Part shown: positions 16,840 through 25,285 of the stretch, piece after piece
How positions within the stretch are numbered: position 1 is the stretch's first letter
How the letters are laid out: each line of letters begins with the position of its first letter
NCBI GenBank assembly: GCA_035606335.1
Contig: DATNFP010000082.1
Span: 1 to 37,869, forward strand
Source: DATNFP01 sp035606335
GTDB taxonomy: Bacteria > Bacteroidota > Bacteroidia > Chitinophagales > Chitinophagaceae
Direction of reading: 5' to 3'
DNA length: 37,869 nt
Made by a program: the position numbers and the translations under genes
The notes under the pieces: model-generated
What the model was told of the DNA's origin: nothing
The model's input: only the letters and a program-made list of their open reading frames with translations
The model's database searches: none

Positions 16840-18609
16840 TTAAAGCACTTGTAAATGTCTTGTGGCAACAAGACCATCATTATTCTTTACAGAAAGTATA
16901 TAGCTGCCCGCAGTCAGTTGTTTGTTAAAAGATAATTTTATTAGTTGTGTTCCATCGTGCAGCATGTATTGCTGATTAATGATGAACCTTCCTGTTATAT
17001 CACTTAACGTAACTGTTATGTTTTCATTTTTCGAATCGCTGATCTCTAGTGTTACATTGTCATTAGCAGGATTGGGATAAAGTGATTGAAGCTGAATAGA
17101 GCTATTTATGGATGATATTTCCTGGATGCCTGTGGTAGTGCAAGGATTTGATTTTGCAAAATAGATCTTAGGTCCCAGGTTATCGCGGCCATCAGACCAT
17201 GCAGCATACGTATTGCATCCTGCGCTTACTGCCCTGTTATAATCACCAAAAAAGTATGCTGTGCTGTTATATTGGGGGTAATAAGTTGGGGCACTGGACA
17301 GCAAGACAGGCTTGCTGAATGTTTTACCATTGTCAGATGATCTCATCTGGTAATACCAGGCAGAATCATTAGCATCTATTTCAGTAAATGAGATGGTAAC
17401 ATTATTTCCTGCTGAAGCAACAGTAGGCATCATGGTCTCATTTCCACCAAACAGGGTATTCAAATTTAGTGGTGTGCTCCAGTTAATGCCGCCATCTGTA
17501 GAACGTGAATAATATGATAGAACAGTATTTGGATAGCTTGACCAAACAACATGCACGTTATTAGCACTATCTATTATCATGTTAGGAGCCGAATTTTCCC
17601 TACTATGAACTAATGCCAGACCGCCGAACAAATTGGAGCCCGTGTCAATAACGCTGCTTGTAGAAAAACTGGCACCTCCATCCGTAGAATAAGCATGTCT
17701 TATTTGTTGACTATCAAGCTCTCCGAAAGACACATGTAGCTTTCCTTTTTTATCAACCTCTACATTCCCAAATTGTGTTGAGCCATCATAAACGTTTACA
17801 GCCGGACCAAACACGGTATCTGCCACCCGTTTGGTTTTCACTGTTTCACCAAATTTTGTGGTCGCTACACTATCAGCCGGGAAAAGAACAAAACTACAAT
17901 ATAGATTTCCCTGGTCAGGACCATTTGAATTATCCACAGCCAACCATTCTCTATCGCAAATGCCATCTTTGTAGTTAATAATGTTGCCCGAGACGCCACC
18001 TATTTCCCCTCGGCCAATAAAATGTGCTGTATCAGGTGCTACTTTCCATGTATTTCCTTTATCATCTGAATATGCCCAGTTAAGAGTAAAATAAAGGTTT
18101 GTGTCAATAAGATTTAATGTAAGATATATCCATGAGAAGTATAGCCGTCCACTCTTTTTATCCCATGCAAATGCCGGATCGCCGCCGCCTGCAAATTCCT
18201 GTCCGGGGAAATCTGCATTCATGATTGCTATACTGTTAAACGTGCTATTCGTCCATGTTTTGCCCGCATTGCTTGAATAATAAATTGGAAAAGTAAGAGT
18301 ACCTAACCTATTCTGTTCCATATAGCTGGCTACAAGATTATTGCTATCATTAGGGTCTACTATAATTGATACTTCTCCTTCATCAACTTCCAGCGGGTTT
18401 GAGGTTAATCTTTCATCATCACCAGTAGTTCTTAAAAGAGAAGAAAGGGCATTATTTGCAGAGGCGGCTGAATTAGCTCCTAGCTTTTCCTTCAGGGTAT
18501 GCTGTAATAATTCTCTTTGTCTTTGCAAGGAAACCTGTGCATACGCTTGATTGCACCAAAGAAAAATACCTATTGCTAACAATGCGAAGGGACGTAAAGG
18601 CATCTTCAT
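16840..18609 (-). CDS. Secreted sialidase-like BNR propeller protein with T9SS sorting domain
   Basis: A 589-residue exported protein with a signal peptide ending near AYAQ. The body has at least five Asp-box (BNR) motifs of the SxDxGxTW type: SSNAGKTW, SDDKGNTW, STDGGASF, STDGGINW and SSDNGKTF, typical of six-bladed sialidase-like propellers. I do not see the full arginine triad needed to call a sialidase. The last 80 residues (from LYPNPANDNVTLEI) form a type A Por secretion sorting domain, so the protein should cross the outer membrane by the type IX system and be released or surface-anchored. Substrate is unknown; it may bind or cleave glycans or just be a structural propeller. Monocistronic. 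Confidence 0.85.
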   Translation of the reverse strand: MKMPLRPFALLAIGIFLWCNQAYAQVSLQRQRELLQHTLKEKLGANSAASANNALSSLLRTTGDDERLTSNPLEVDEGEVSIIVDPNDSNNLVASYMEQNRLGTLTFPIYYSSNAGKTWTNSTFNSIAIMNADFPGQEFAGGGDPAFAWDKKSGRLYFSWIYLTLNLIDTNLYFTLNWAYSDDKGNTWKVAPDTAHFIGRGEIGGVSGNIINYKDGICDREWLAVDNSNGPDQGNLYCSFVLFPADSVATTKFGETVKTKRVADTVFGPAVNVYDGSTQFGNVEVDKKGKLHVSFGELDSQQIRHAYSTDGGASFSTSSVIDTGSNLFGGLALVHSRENSAPNMIIDSANNVHVVWSSYPNTVLSYYSRSTDGGINWSTPLNLNTLFGGNETMMPTVASAGNNVTISFTEIDANDSAWYYQMRSSDNGKTFSKPVLLSSAPTYYPQYNSTAYFFGDYNRAVSAGCNTYAAWSDGRDNLGPKIYFAKSNPCTTTGIQEISSINSSIQLQSLYPNPANDNVTLEISDSKNENITVTLSDITGRFIINQQYMLHDGTQLIKLSFNKQLTAGSYILSVKNNDGLVATRHLQVL

Positions 18610-19053
18610 AAAATTGTTTGATTGTTTATCTATTATGGATTATGCAAGAAAAATTACATATGGTGAGAAGGTTAATCTTTTGGGCGTCTTCTATTCATCC
18701 TCCGCTCATTTCCAGTTAGTTAGAATTAATACATAAAAGTAAATTTATTAATTGGGTTACGAAAAAATAAATTAACAACTAAGAGTATTATTTTAAGCCC
18801 CCTGAAATATTTTATAAAATTATCTACAATTAAATTAGGAAAGAAAATATGTAGAGCAGCCTACCTCACTTATCCTCTTTTTTATCCATTTTATTCTCTT
18901 TCTTTTCCAATTTATTCATTTTCTTAGCAGCTTTTCCAAGTTTATTTTCTCTGTTCTTATTTCTCAGTTTACTGCATAATGATTATGCATAATTTAGTAA
19001 AAGTTATTTTCATTAAGGATAATTTAATTTCAATATTGCAACTGTTTTAAAAT
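18610..19053. other. Gene-poor interval with a short lysine-rich reading frame
   Basis: No normal gene is visible. On the minus strand a frame with no stop from 18982 to 18866 encodes a Lys/Glu/Asn-rich stretch (for example AAKKMNKLEKKENKMDKK). It has no start codon near its beginning; the only ATG, at 18917-18919, gives 17 residues. It may be a gene remnant or low-complexity chance. The interval also contains the palindrome at 18973-18989 and the promoter of the acetyltransferase. Confidence 0.5.
18973..18989. promoter_or_regulatory. 17-base palindrome upstream of the acetyltransferase
   Basis: TGCATAAT-G-ATTATGCA is a perfect 8-base inverted repeat around one central base, 64 bases before the start codon at 19054. 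Size and symmetry fit a dimeric repressor or activator site. No regulator gene is adjacent and no T tract follows, so it is not a terminator. Confidence 0.35.
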
Positions 19054-19500
19054 ATGAGCATAGAACTTAAAACATTAACAAGCCAGGACATTGAAGACTT
19101 TTCGGATCTCATAGATCTATTTGAAAATGTTTTTGAGATGAAAGACTTTACAAAGCCAGACAATAAATATTTACAAGGCATCCTGGCAAAGCCTGGTTTT
19201 TTTGCATTGATTGCTAAAATTGGCAACAAGGTTGTGGGCGGACTCACTGTTTATGTTCTGGATCAATATTATTCTAAAAAGCCTCTTGCGTATATCTATG
19301 ATGTTGCGATCGCTACAGAGCATCAGCGACAGGGAATAGGCAAAGCGCTGATCAAATACCTGATAGATTTTTGTAGGGAAAAAGGATTTGAAGAGGCCTA
19401 TGTACAAGCGGACAGGGTGGATGACCATGCGATTGAATTTTATCGTTCGACGAAGATAAGCAGTGAGGGAGAGGTGGTTCAGTTTTCTTATTTGTTTTGA
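19054..19500 (+). CDS. GNAT acetyltransferase resembling AAC(3)-I aminoglycoside acetyltransferases
   Basis: A 148-residue GNAT protein. The acetyl-CoA pyrophosphate loop is EHQRQGIGKALI (the Q/RxxGxG/A motif), followed by YVQADRVDDHAIEFY. Several blocks parallel AAC(3)-I enzymes (AacC1): YLQGILAKPGFFALIA, VVGGLTVYVLDQY, YIYDVAIATEHQRQGIG and YVQAD...D.A...Y. The last block includes the acidic residues near the aminoglycoside site of that family. It is shorter than AacC1 and ends soon after the last strand. The reaction would be N3-acetylation of gentamicin-like drugs if the resemblance is functional; a chromosomal housekeeping acetyltransferase is equally possible. It stands alone between two T9SS cargo genes, with no integron features. 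Confidence 0.8.
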   Translation: MSIELKTLTSQDIEDFSDLIDLFENVFEMKDFTKPDNKYLQGILAKPGFFALIAKIGNKVVGGLTVYVLDQYYSKKPLAYIYDVAIATEHQRQGIGKALIKYLIDFCREKGFEEAYVQADRVDDHAIEFYRSTKISSEGEVVQFSYLF

Positions 19501-19657
19501 GATGGGGAAATTGTAATTTTTATATAGTTGCAAAATATACTCCTCTTATTTTTTCTTGAAATGTTTTCGCGTGAAAATGAACGCAAGGATCCAGGTCGCA
19601 GCACCCGGTGGATCTGAATATAGATTTTTGAGTCCAGTATATCCGTCGTTGAATCGC

Positions 19658-19688
19658 AGTAAAGCCGGGCCTAAGGCCCGGCTTTACT
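19658..19688. terminator. GC-rich hairpin terminator after the delta-60 repeat gene
   Basis: A 14-base perfect inverted repeat (19658-19671 and 19675-19688) with TAA loop. It lies just past the stop codon of the minus-strand gene ending at 19690 and downstream of the plus-strand acetyltransferase. The T tract is weak on both sides. Confidence 0.65.
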
Positions 19689-19689
19689 A

Positions 19690-21291
19690 TTATAGTGATG
19701 TTAACATTAACGTTGTCGAATAACTATTCAGCGCTGTGACAGTCAGCAGGTATGTTCCGGGTGTGCAGCCGTCCGGCAGTTCATACTCAAATATGGAATT
19801 GCCATTTAAATATACAATGGAATTGGAAAGTACTTTTCCTGACATATCAGATAAAGATAGATGAAGGTTGGAAACACCCACCGGCATATTGCATTTGAGA
19901 GTATACTTACCATTTGTAGTTGGATTAGGATAAACATTGATGGCTATCTGCTTATTTCCAACTTCTGCTACGGCCGTCCTGACTCTGTTAGTTAACTTAA
20001 TGCATATGCCATATAAAGTATCATTGCTGAGTGATTGCTGACCGTAACCGGCCAACAAAATATCCCCTTCAGGGATCAAGGCTCCTGAATTACAGTGATC
20101 ATTCATTCCTCGATAAACTGTTAAAATGCCGTTAGGGCCAAAAGTGGTATCAGGCACTCCAGCCGACGTGAGGCGAGTGACAGCATATTTTGCGTTAATA
20201 CCAGTATCCTCGGTGCCGGCTACCAGCAGCTTGCCTCCTGATTGTAAGAATTCACCCCAATAGGCATAAGGATAGACATTCTGTATTGAGTCGATTGACG
20301 CAATACCATTGATGCCATAACTACTGTCTATTTTGCCCGAAGATGTAATCTTAATTACATCGAGATGCACTTCTGCAAGATCTCTATACTGGCATAATTC
20401 ATAGGCATTACCACTATCATCCGTTACCTGTCGCAACACAAGAAGATAATTGCTATCAAGACTCACCTGTACCAAACCGTTAACTCCGTAGCTGCTATCG
20501 GGTGTGCCTGTGCTGTTATACCTGACTATAAATAAACTGCCATTTATATTAGTGTACATACCAGATAATAGCATCTTATTTCCTGCCAGGCGTGAAACAC
20601 AATAACCCATATTGGCAGTTGGAGAATATTTAAACAATTGTGAATACATGCATACCGCATAACCTGAAGTGCCATAAGCTGTATCTAATGTTCCATCGGC
20701 AAGTAATCGCGTCAGACAGTATTCATAAATGCCAGTTGTATTGTCTTCTGTATATCCTCCGACAACTATTTTACCATCGTTTTGTATATCAAAAGACTGG
20801 CCGAAATTCCAGGTGTTTAAAGCTATCTCCAACATGCCACTACCAGCAAAAGTGGAATCAAAACGTCCTGCAGACGTTATTTTGTAAACGCAGAAATTGG
20901 AATTACCCGAGCCAAAAGCCGTACCACACAGAAAAATATTTCCACTTGCATCAACTTTTAATTGTGTAAAGGTGATTGCTTCGGTTGTGGTCGCAAAGGT
21001 TATTATACCATTGTTATTGAATGTGCTATCGGGTGTCCCATCTGAATGCAAACGGATAATTTCAAACCAGTTGGAGCCCGTTATTATTCCGCTCATGACT
21101 ATTCTGCCATCGGCCATTACACTCATTTGAGTAATGTAATGCTGATAAAGGATAGGTGCTGGCACGTCAGGAGTAACTATATCTATTCCGCTGCCACTAA
21201 ATGTGCTGTCCAGGTGGTAAGACTGTGCTTTTGCAGTTGATAATCCAAAGATCAGGATAAGGGTGATAAATAAAAAGTACAATTTCTGCAT
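19690..21291 (-). CDS. Secreted delta-60-repeat propeller protein with T9SS sorting domain
   Basis: A 533-residue exported protein with a signal peptide ending near TAKAQ. It contains seven copies of the delta-60 repeat core (TIGR02608), in which D-[ST]-x-[FY]-x3-G is followed by a short strand: LDSTFSGSG, PDSTFNNNG, FDSTFAGSG, LDTAYGTSG, PDSSYGVNG, IDSSYGINGI and PDTTFGPNG. They are spaced roughly 50-65 residues apart, giving a seven-bladed propeller. The C-terminal 85 residues (from INVYPNPTTNGKYTL) are a type A T9SS sorting domain. Such proteins are common in gliding or predatory Bacteroidota; the function is unknown, likely adhesion or surface binding. Monocistronic, ending at the hairpin just beyond its stop. 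Confidence 0.88.
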   Translation of the reverse strand: MQKLYFLFITLILIFGLSTAKAQSYHLDSTFSGSGIDIVTPDVPAPILYQHYITQMSVMADGRIVMSGIITGSNWFEIIRLHSDGTPDSTFNNNGIITFATTTEAITFTQLKVDASGNIFLCGTAFGSGNSNFCVYKITSAGRFDSTFAGSGMLEIALNTWNFGQSFDIQNDGKIVVGGYTEDNTTGIYEYCLTRLLADGTLDTAYGTSGYAVCMYSQLFKYSPTANMGYCVSRLAGNKMLLSGMYTNINGSLFIVRYNSTGTPDSSYGVNGLVQVSLDSNYLLVLRQVTDDSGNAYELCQYRDLAEVHLDVIKITSSGKIDSSYGINGIASIDSIQNVYPYAYWGEFLQSGGKLLVAGTEDTGINAKYAVTRLTSAGVPDTTFGPNGILTVYRGMNDHCNSGALIPEGDILLAGYGQQSLSNDTLYGICIKLTNRVRTAVAEVGNKQIAINVYPNPTTNGKYTLKCNMPVGVSNLHLSLSDMSGKVLSNSIVYLNGNSIFEYELPDGCTPGTYLLTVTALNSYSTTLMLTSL

Positions 21292-22057
21292 ATAGGTTGG
21301 GTTTTAATTTCAGGTTGTCAAATCATTTGTTAGTTAGGTATTGTCAGGTATTTTCTATTGTTATTTAAAAATACGCATTTATTTCATAATCCGTAATGCA
21401 TCACTATTCTCAGTATTACTCCTGAAATATCGAAAGAAATTTCTTCTATATCACGGCTACTTTCTTGTTCTTGAAATCTATGATAATGATGTTGTTTAAA
21501 AACAATGTATTGCCTGTTAAGGTTTGCAATAAAAATACAAATTATCGGGAAGATTGCGCGTTCCCTTCGTTTACGTTTAGCGTTTACTATTTTCCCATTT
21601 CTTACAAAAAAAGCGTTTTGGGGATTTTGGGGTATTGTATGTTTGAAAACTGTTTGTGGTAGTGCATTATGTGTTTTTTGATGATGTAACATTACGCCGC
21701 ATCTTTCCCCATTCATGCCCCATTTTTTACCCGTTGTAGCGAAAGGCTATTCCGGTTCTCAATAGTTGCTACATACCCCGCAATGACCTTGTTTTTAAAA
21801 AGCATTTTGTGGCTATGGATTAGGGCCATTGCAAAAATACTTTAAGGTATGTGGATGGGAAAAAAAGAATATTCACAATTTAGAATATTGAATATACCAT
21901 GTCGTATGTGCCTAAGACAAACAAGAGGGATGTGCTGCGAACGATTGATTGGTGCCCCGCAAGGGCTTTGCAAATGTTGTGCACCTGTATCCTCATTATA
22001 AATGAGAATAAGTTAGGGTTTATTGAGGCACCGTTCAGTATTTATTTATCCTCTCTT
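21292..22057. other. 766-base interval without a convincing gene
   Basis: It separates the divergent ends of two minus-strand genes. Open frames exist (minus 21384-21716, plus 21899-22156, and a 38-codon minus frame at 21713-21829), but none has a recognisable motif, signal peptide or clear ribosome site. An AT-rich inverted pair GAATATTC/GAATATT is found at 21867-21874 and 21883-21889. It may be decayed coding sequence; I cannot assign it. Confidence 0.5.
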
Positions 22058-22411
22058 TTAGTTTACAATTACTGTTCCGGTCATAAATGGATGAATAGTG
22101 CACTTGTATGGATACGTACCGGCAGTTGTAAATTTAAAAGAGAAATTGTTACCTGACGAGAGATTACCACTGTTGAAAACACCAGTCGTACTGGTTACAG
22201 TATGGGTCATGTTGTCCGTATTTGTCCATGTAACAGTTGTTCCAGCAGTTACTGTTATGGAGTTCGGCGTAAATTTCATTTGATTTATGTTAACCGTATT
22301 TGCACTGCCGCCACCTGAAGCGGGAGTTTTGTAGCTGTTTTTGCTACAAGATGGCAAGACTAACAAAACAATTGCGATAATGGCTAATACGCCTGCTGAA
22401 ATCCTTTTCAT
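22058..22411 (-). CDS. Cupredoxin (plastocyanin-like) lipoprotein
   Basis: A 117-residue blue-copper-type lipoprotein. The lipobox LPSC sets the lipidated Cys at residue 22, followed by a Gly/Ser linker and a single cupredoxin domain (about 39-117). The type 1 copper ligands are visible: His70 in NMTHTVTS, then Cys104, His107 and Met110 in YKCTIHPFMTG. The KFTPNSITVTAGTTVTWTN segment is the usual second strand pair. It should sit in the periplasm or on the outer membrane and carry single electrons or hold copper. No redox partner is next to it; the gene is monocistronic, with long non-coding stretches on both sides. Confidence 0.92.
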   Translation of the reverse strand: MKRISAGVLAIIAIVLLVLPSCSKNSYKTPASGGGSANTVNINQMKFTPNSITVTAGTTVTWTNTDNMTHTVTSTTGVFNSGNLSSGNNFSFKFTTAGTYPYKCTIHPFMTGTVIVN

Positions 22412-22866
22412 ATGATATGTTTTGGTTTAAAAATTTATATTATGATACTACATGTTTTTCCTCTTTGACCTTGTTCAAATCTTCGTATCAGAAGCGGGGG
22501 TGGGAATCGGCTACTTGATCAGAAAGCAAATTAGAATATAAAATAGTCTTTTAGTTGTGAAATGCAGTCAAAAGGGAAAATCAATTAATGGAGTGGGAAA
22601 AAAAATTACTAAGGGTGAAACCTCTACGCAGTTTCTATGGCTTTTCCAAGCAACTGCAAGCTCGGCTAAAGTATTCTTGTGTGCAAGTTTATAGTGTGAG
22701 CGGGATGCTATAAAATTTTAGGTCTAAGCGAAACGCTTAGATGTTTGCTAAACTTATTAAATGAGTAGTTTTGTTTAGTAACAAACAACATTTTTAGTTT
22801 ACTCTATTGTGAAACTTAGCAAAAGAAGCGTACCTTATCAAGCATTTAAATTAAAACCGATAAAAA
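22412..22866. other. 455-base divergent intergenic region with a hairpin
   Basis: Both flanking lipoprotein genes are transcribed away from this stretch, so it holds two promoters. A perfect hairpin lies at 22723-22741. Just after it, the imperfect inverted pair GTTTGCTAAAC / GTTTAGTAACAAAC is at about 22744-22787. I see no open reading frame with coding character. Confidence 0.5.
22723..22741. promoter_or_regulatory. Short perfect hairpin upstream of the lipoprotein gene
   Basis: TCTAAGCG-AAA-CGCTTAGA forms an 8-base stem with a 3-base loop about 125 bases before the start at 22867. There is no T tract, so it is not a classical terminator; it could be a protein-binding palindrome or a 5' leader structure. 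Confidence 0.3.
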
Positions 22867-23457
22867 ATGAACCTAAAAAGAACCTACTTATTTGCCCTGG
22901 CCCTAGCCATTGCCATTGCAAGCTGCAGTAAAAAAAGTGATAGTCCTGCGCCATCGAGCACCTCCACTACAACCTCCAGTCATCCATATTACTTCAGATT
23001 TAGCCTGGATGGAGCTACCGATACAATTTTAGGTAACGACGATACAAAAGGATTTGCCTACAATACCAACTTTGTGTCGTCCATTATAGCGCCTAGTGGA
23101 TACAGCCTATATCCAAATATAACAATAAACTTTCGGCTGCCAGAGGACTGGGATACGATAAAGGAAAGCGATGTATTGGGACTGGCTGGCAGAACAGTGT
23201 ACTTTACAGACACGAATATGGGACCTACCATAAAGTACGCAATCAACGATTCGGTTGAATGGGATTCTTATGGTGACAGCAGCAGCTATGTGAAGGTGGA
23301 TAGTGTAACCTTTAAAGGTACGGATACCTACACGGGAGTCCCGGTGCGCACGTATATAATGGTTGGCAGCTGCAATACCCTGATGACTAAAACATTCGGC
23401 TACAACAAATACCTAACGGGAACTTTCAGGATGCTGTTGGTGAGGGTAACCTGGTAG
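22867..23457 (+). CDS. Lipoprotein of unknown function
   Basis: A 196-residue lipoprotein with signal sequence and lipobox IASC (Cys20), followed by a Ser/Thr/Pro linker to about residue 38. The mature domain looks all-beta, with alternating hydrophobic strands and several acidic turns (GNDDTKG, DWDTIKESD, GDSSSYVKVDS) that could hold Ca2+. The C-terminal pattern TGTFRMLLVRV resembles the final strand of small Bacteroidota lipoproteins whose body ends in a G-x-F strand, but I cannot name a family. It is monocistronic and divergent from the cupredoxin gene across a 455-base gap. A peripheral outer-membrane location is likely. Confidence 0.75.
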   Translation: MNLKRTYLFALALAIAIASCSKKSDSPAPSSTSTTTSSHPYYFRFSLDGATDTILGNDDTKGFAYNTNFVSSIIAPSGYSLYPNITINFRLPEDWDTIKESDVLGLAGRTVYFTDTNMGPTIKYAINDSVEWDSYGDSSSYVKVDSVTFKGTDTYTGVPVRTYIMVGSCNTLMTKTFGYNKYLTGTFRMLLVRVTW

Positions 23458-23550
23458 AAATATTATTGCGACCCAAGCATGGGGAACGCTATAATTTTTC
23501 TGGACTATCAAAAATAATGGTGCATCTCGTTTAGATCATCTATCTCATAA

Positions 23551-24699
23551 CTATTCTTCGACAGCTTCAAATTCAAGATTGGATAAAAGTTGTTTCAATT
23601 GCAGTAAATAAGGCCGTGTTGCCTCTTCAAGTTTATTGATATTTTCAATTAAAAATTGGATAATTTTTTGCCAATCATCTTTTACAAAATAGTTAACGCC
23701 GGGTAATGCAAAAGAAATCCTTGAACTTTTTCTGTCATCTAATCTTTCCCAATTTAATATTGACCCAAATTTATTCTCGATTTCCCTTTTATGGGAAATT
23801 AATGAATCAAACAGAGCTTTGTTTTCGTCAGTAGATGCTCTGCCAAAATTAATTAGGACAGATGCATTGGTCATAGTTATTACAAATTGGTATGACAACC
23901 CTGTAATATTAGTACCTCCAGCAACTAACCAATGGTCTTTAGTTGGACTTGAGCTTTGAAATAAGATAGATTTTCCTTTTATCTCTTTTAATAAAGCTGC
24001 CCAGAATTCCAATCTTATCGTATGCCTGGTTTTTAATTCAGCCTCTGTACTAAATTCCTCCTGAGCTTTATTTGCCATAGAAATTACATAATCTTGTGCA
24101 TCTTTTGTTGGTATGATTTGATCTAATGTTAAGAAATATTGTCCATTAAGTTCATAGGGAGTTGCTTTGTAACATTTTAGTTGAATTTTGAAATTCATTA
24201 GCCATAAAACCGTAGAGGTAACTTCTTTTCTAAAATTAGCTGCAACAAAAATGATCCGCTGTGTCATTCTCTGATTAAGCAGAATTTCGCTATAGTCTGC
24301 GCATTCAAAGAATTCGTTCAATACTTCTATTGCATTTCCTCCGTTAGATTGAGCATCCAGATAGCTTTGGAAAATGGTACGAATGTCTTCTTTTGTCAGT
24401 GTACTACAATATGAAGCATATTTTAATGCTTGCCAAGTTACATCTTTACCAGAATCATCTAATTTATTTTCAATAACTACAATATTGCCATTCTTATCTA
24501 GTGCTAACAAATCAAGACGTTCATTTGTTTCAGAAAAACCACTAAACTCCTTTTGAATAATTAAGAGTTTTTCACCAAGAGCTTCGGAATTCCCCGCAAT
24601 CCATTCTTGGAGATGAGCACGTTCTTTAAAGCCTAATTCAGAAAAAGTTTTCTTGTTAAGGGCCTTTATAGAATTATTTTTTGAGTCGATTACAAACAT
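23551..24699 (-). CDS. PD-(D/E)XK nuclease-like protein with DUF4268 domain
   Basis: A 382-residue cytoplasmic protein. The N-terminal domain (about 20-125) has the PD-(D/E)XK pattern of the NucS/DUF91-like group: Glu32, Asp63 in ERLDLLALD, E77-N-K79 in NIVVIENKLD, and Gln90 in WQALKYASY. All expected catalytic positions are present. The C-terminal part (about 235-370) matches the DUF4268 type, including FWAALLKEI and the closing aromatic segment. Such proteins are annotated as endonuclease-like and occur in variable chromosomal loci, sometimes with restriction genes. No methylase or helicase is adjacent here, so a stand-alone nucleic-acid role is the inference. The family name is from memory. 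Confidence 0.8.
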   Translation of the reverse strand: MFVIDSKNNSIKALNKKTFSELGFKERAHLQEWIAGNSEALGEKLLIIQKEFSGFSETNERLDLLALDKNGNIVVIENKLDDSGKDVTWQALKYASYCSTLTKEDIRTIFQSYLDAQSNGGNAIEVLNEFFECADYSEILLNQRMTQRIIFVAANFRKEVTSTVLWLMNFKIQLKCYKATPYELNGQYFLTLDQIIPTKDAQDYVISMANKAQEEFSTEAELKTRHTIRLEFWAALLKEIKGKSILFQSSSPTKDHWLVAGGTNITGLSYQFVITMTNASVLINFGRASTDENKALFDSLISHKREIENKFGSILNWERLDDRKSSRISFALPGVNYFVKDDWQKIIQFLIENINKLEEATRPYLLQLKQLLSNLEFEAVEE

Positions 24700-24807
24700 T
24701 TTTTAGGTTTAATGCTTCCTAAAATTAGTAATAAAAATGCTATCTCAAGAAAAACTCGTACGTTCGGTGGCATTGCTAGCCATACCTCACCAAGCTTCAT
24801 AAATAAC

Positions 24808-25116
24808 TCAGCGAACTTTCCTCTGACTAATAAATGCTGAAGGCATTAGTTCTATATTGTGTTTGCTTGCAACCTTAATAAGTATTGGCATCAGGATAGA
24901 AGCTCCCGGGATCAAAACAAAAGGAACGCCGATACCGACTATCTTCAAGGAATCCATTAATTGAGTTTTCAATATATGGTCTTCGTCTTCGCTTATTTTA
25001 CCTTCTCTTATGTATTTCCGTATGATGAAACCAGCCTCTTTATCTCCGACATATTCTGTCTTTATCCCTTGCAAGAAGTGATGGGCGTGCTCTTCTATGA
25101 TGGCTTCTATTTTCAT
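24808..25116 (-). CDS. Small LETM1-like protein
   Basis: A 102-residue protein. Its first half is charged and helical (KIEAIIEEHAHHFLQGIK, then a segment rich in Glu and Asp). The second half has a hydrophobic stretch, GIGVPFVLIPGASILMPIL, followed by NIELMPSAF. The order Pro-Phe-x-Leu-Ile-Pro-Gly ... Leu-Leu/Met-Pro-Ser-x-Phe resembles the LETM1 family, where a membrane helix is followed by an LPS-F motif. Here it would be a minimal form of about 100 residues with no long RBD-like tail. Mitochondrial LETM1 affects K+/H+ balance; the bacterial mini-form has no known role. It stands alone, 108 bases upstream of the nuclease-like gene on the same strand. Confidence 0.6.
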   Translation of the reverse strand: MKIEAIIEEHAHHFLQGIKTEYVGDKEAGFIIRKYIREGKISEDEDHILKTQLMDSLKIVGIGVPFVLIPGASILMPILIKVASKHNIELMPSAFISQRKVR

Positions 25117-25285
25117 TATTCAAACATTTAGCATCTTCGTTGTAACTCATGGTGCGAGATGCAAGATAGAGATTGATATTGTTGTGCACAAGTTTGAAGT
25201 TAAGCGGGACCTACAGTATTTTAGGTTTAAGGTGACCAATAGCGAGAAAGTGATGACCGAGCCTTACATGTGTTTCCCATACCGA

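Noticed and set aside
16840..18609. Calling the BNR propeller a true sialidase
   Set aside because: Asp boxes are clear, but the arginine triad and the FRIP-type motif expected of sialidases were not found.
21384..21716. Minus-strand 110-codon frame in the gene-free interval
   Set aside because: No signal peptide, domain or coding-like residue pattern; rich in His/Gln/Arg runs typical of a chance frame. No ribosome site seen.
21713..21829. 38-codon minus-strand frame with an ATG start
   Set aside because: Looks mildly protein-like, but it is short, has no ribosome site and has no recognised relative.
21899..22156. Plus-strand 85-codon frame overlapping the cupredoxin gene
   Set aside because: Its second half is antisense to the well-supported cupredoxin gene and the first half has no motif.
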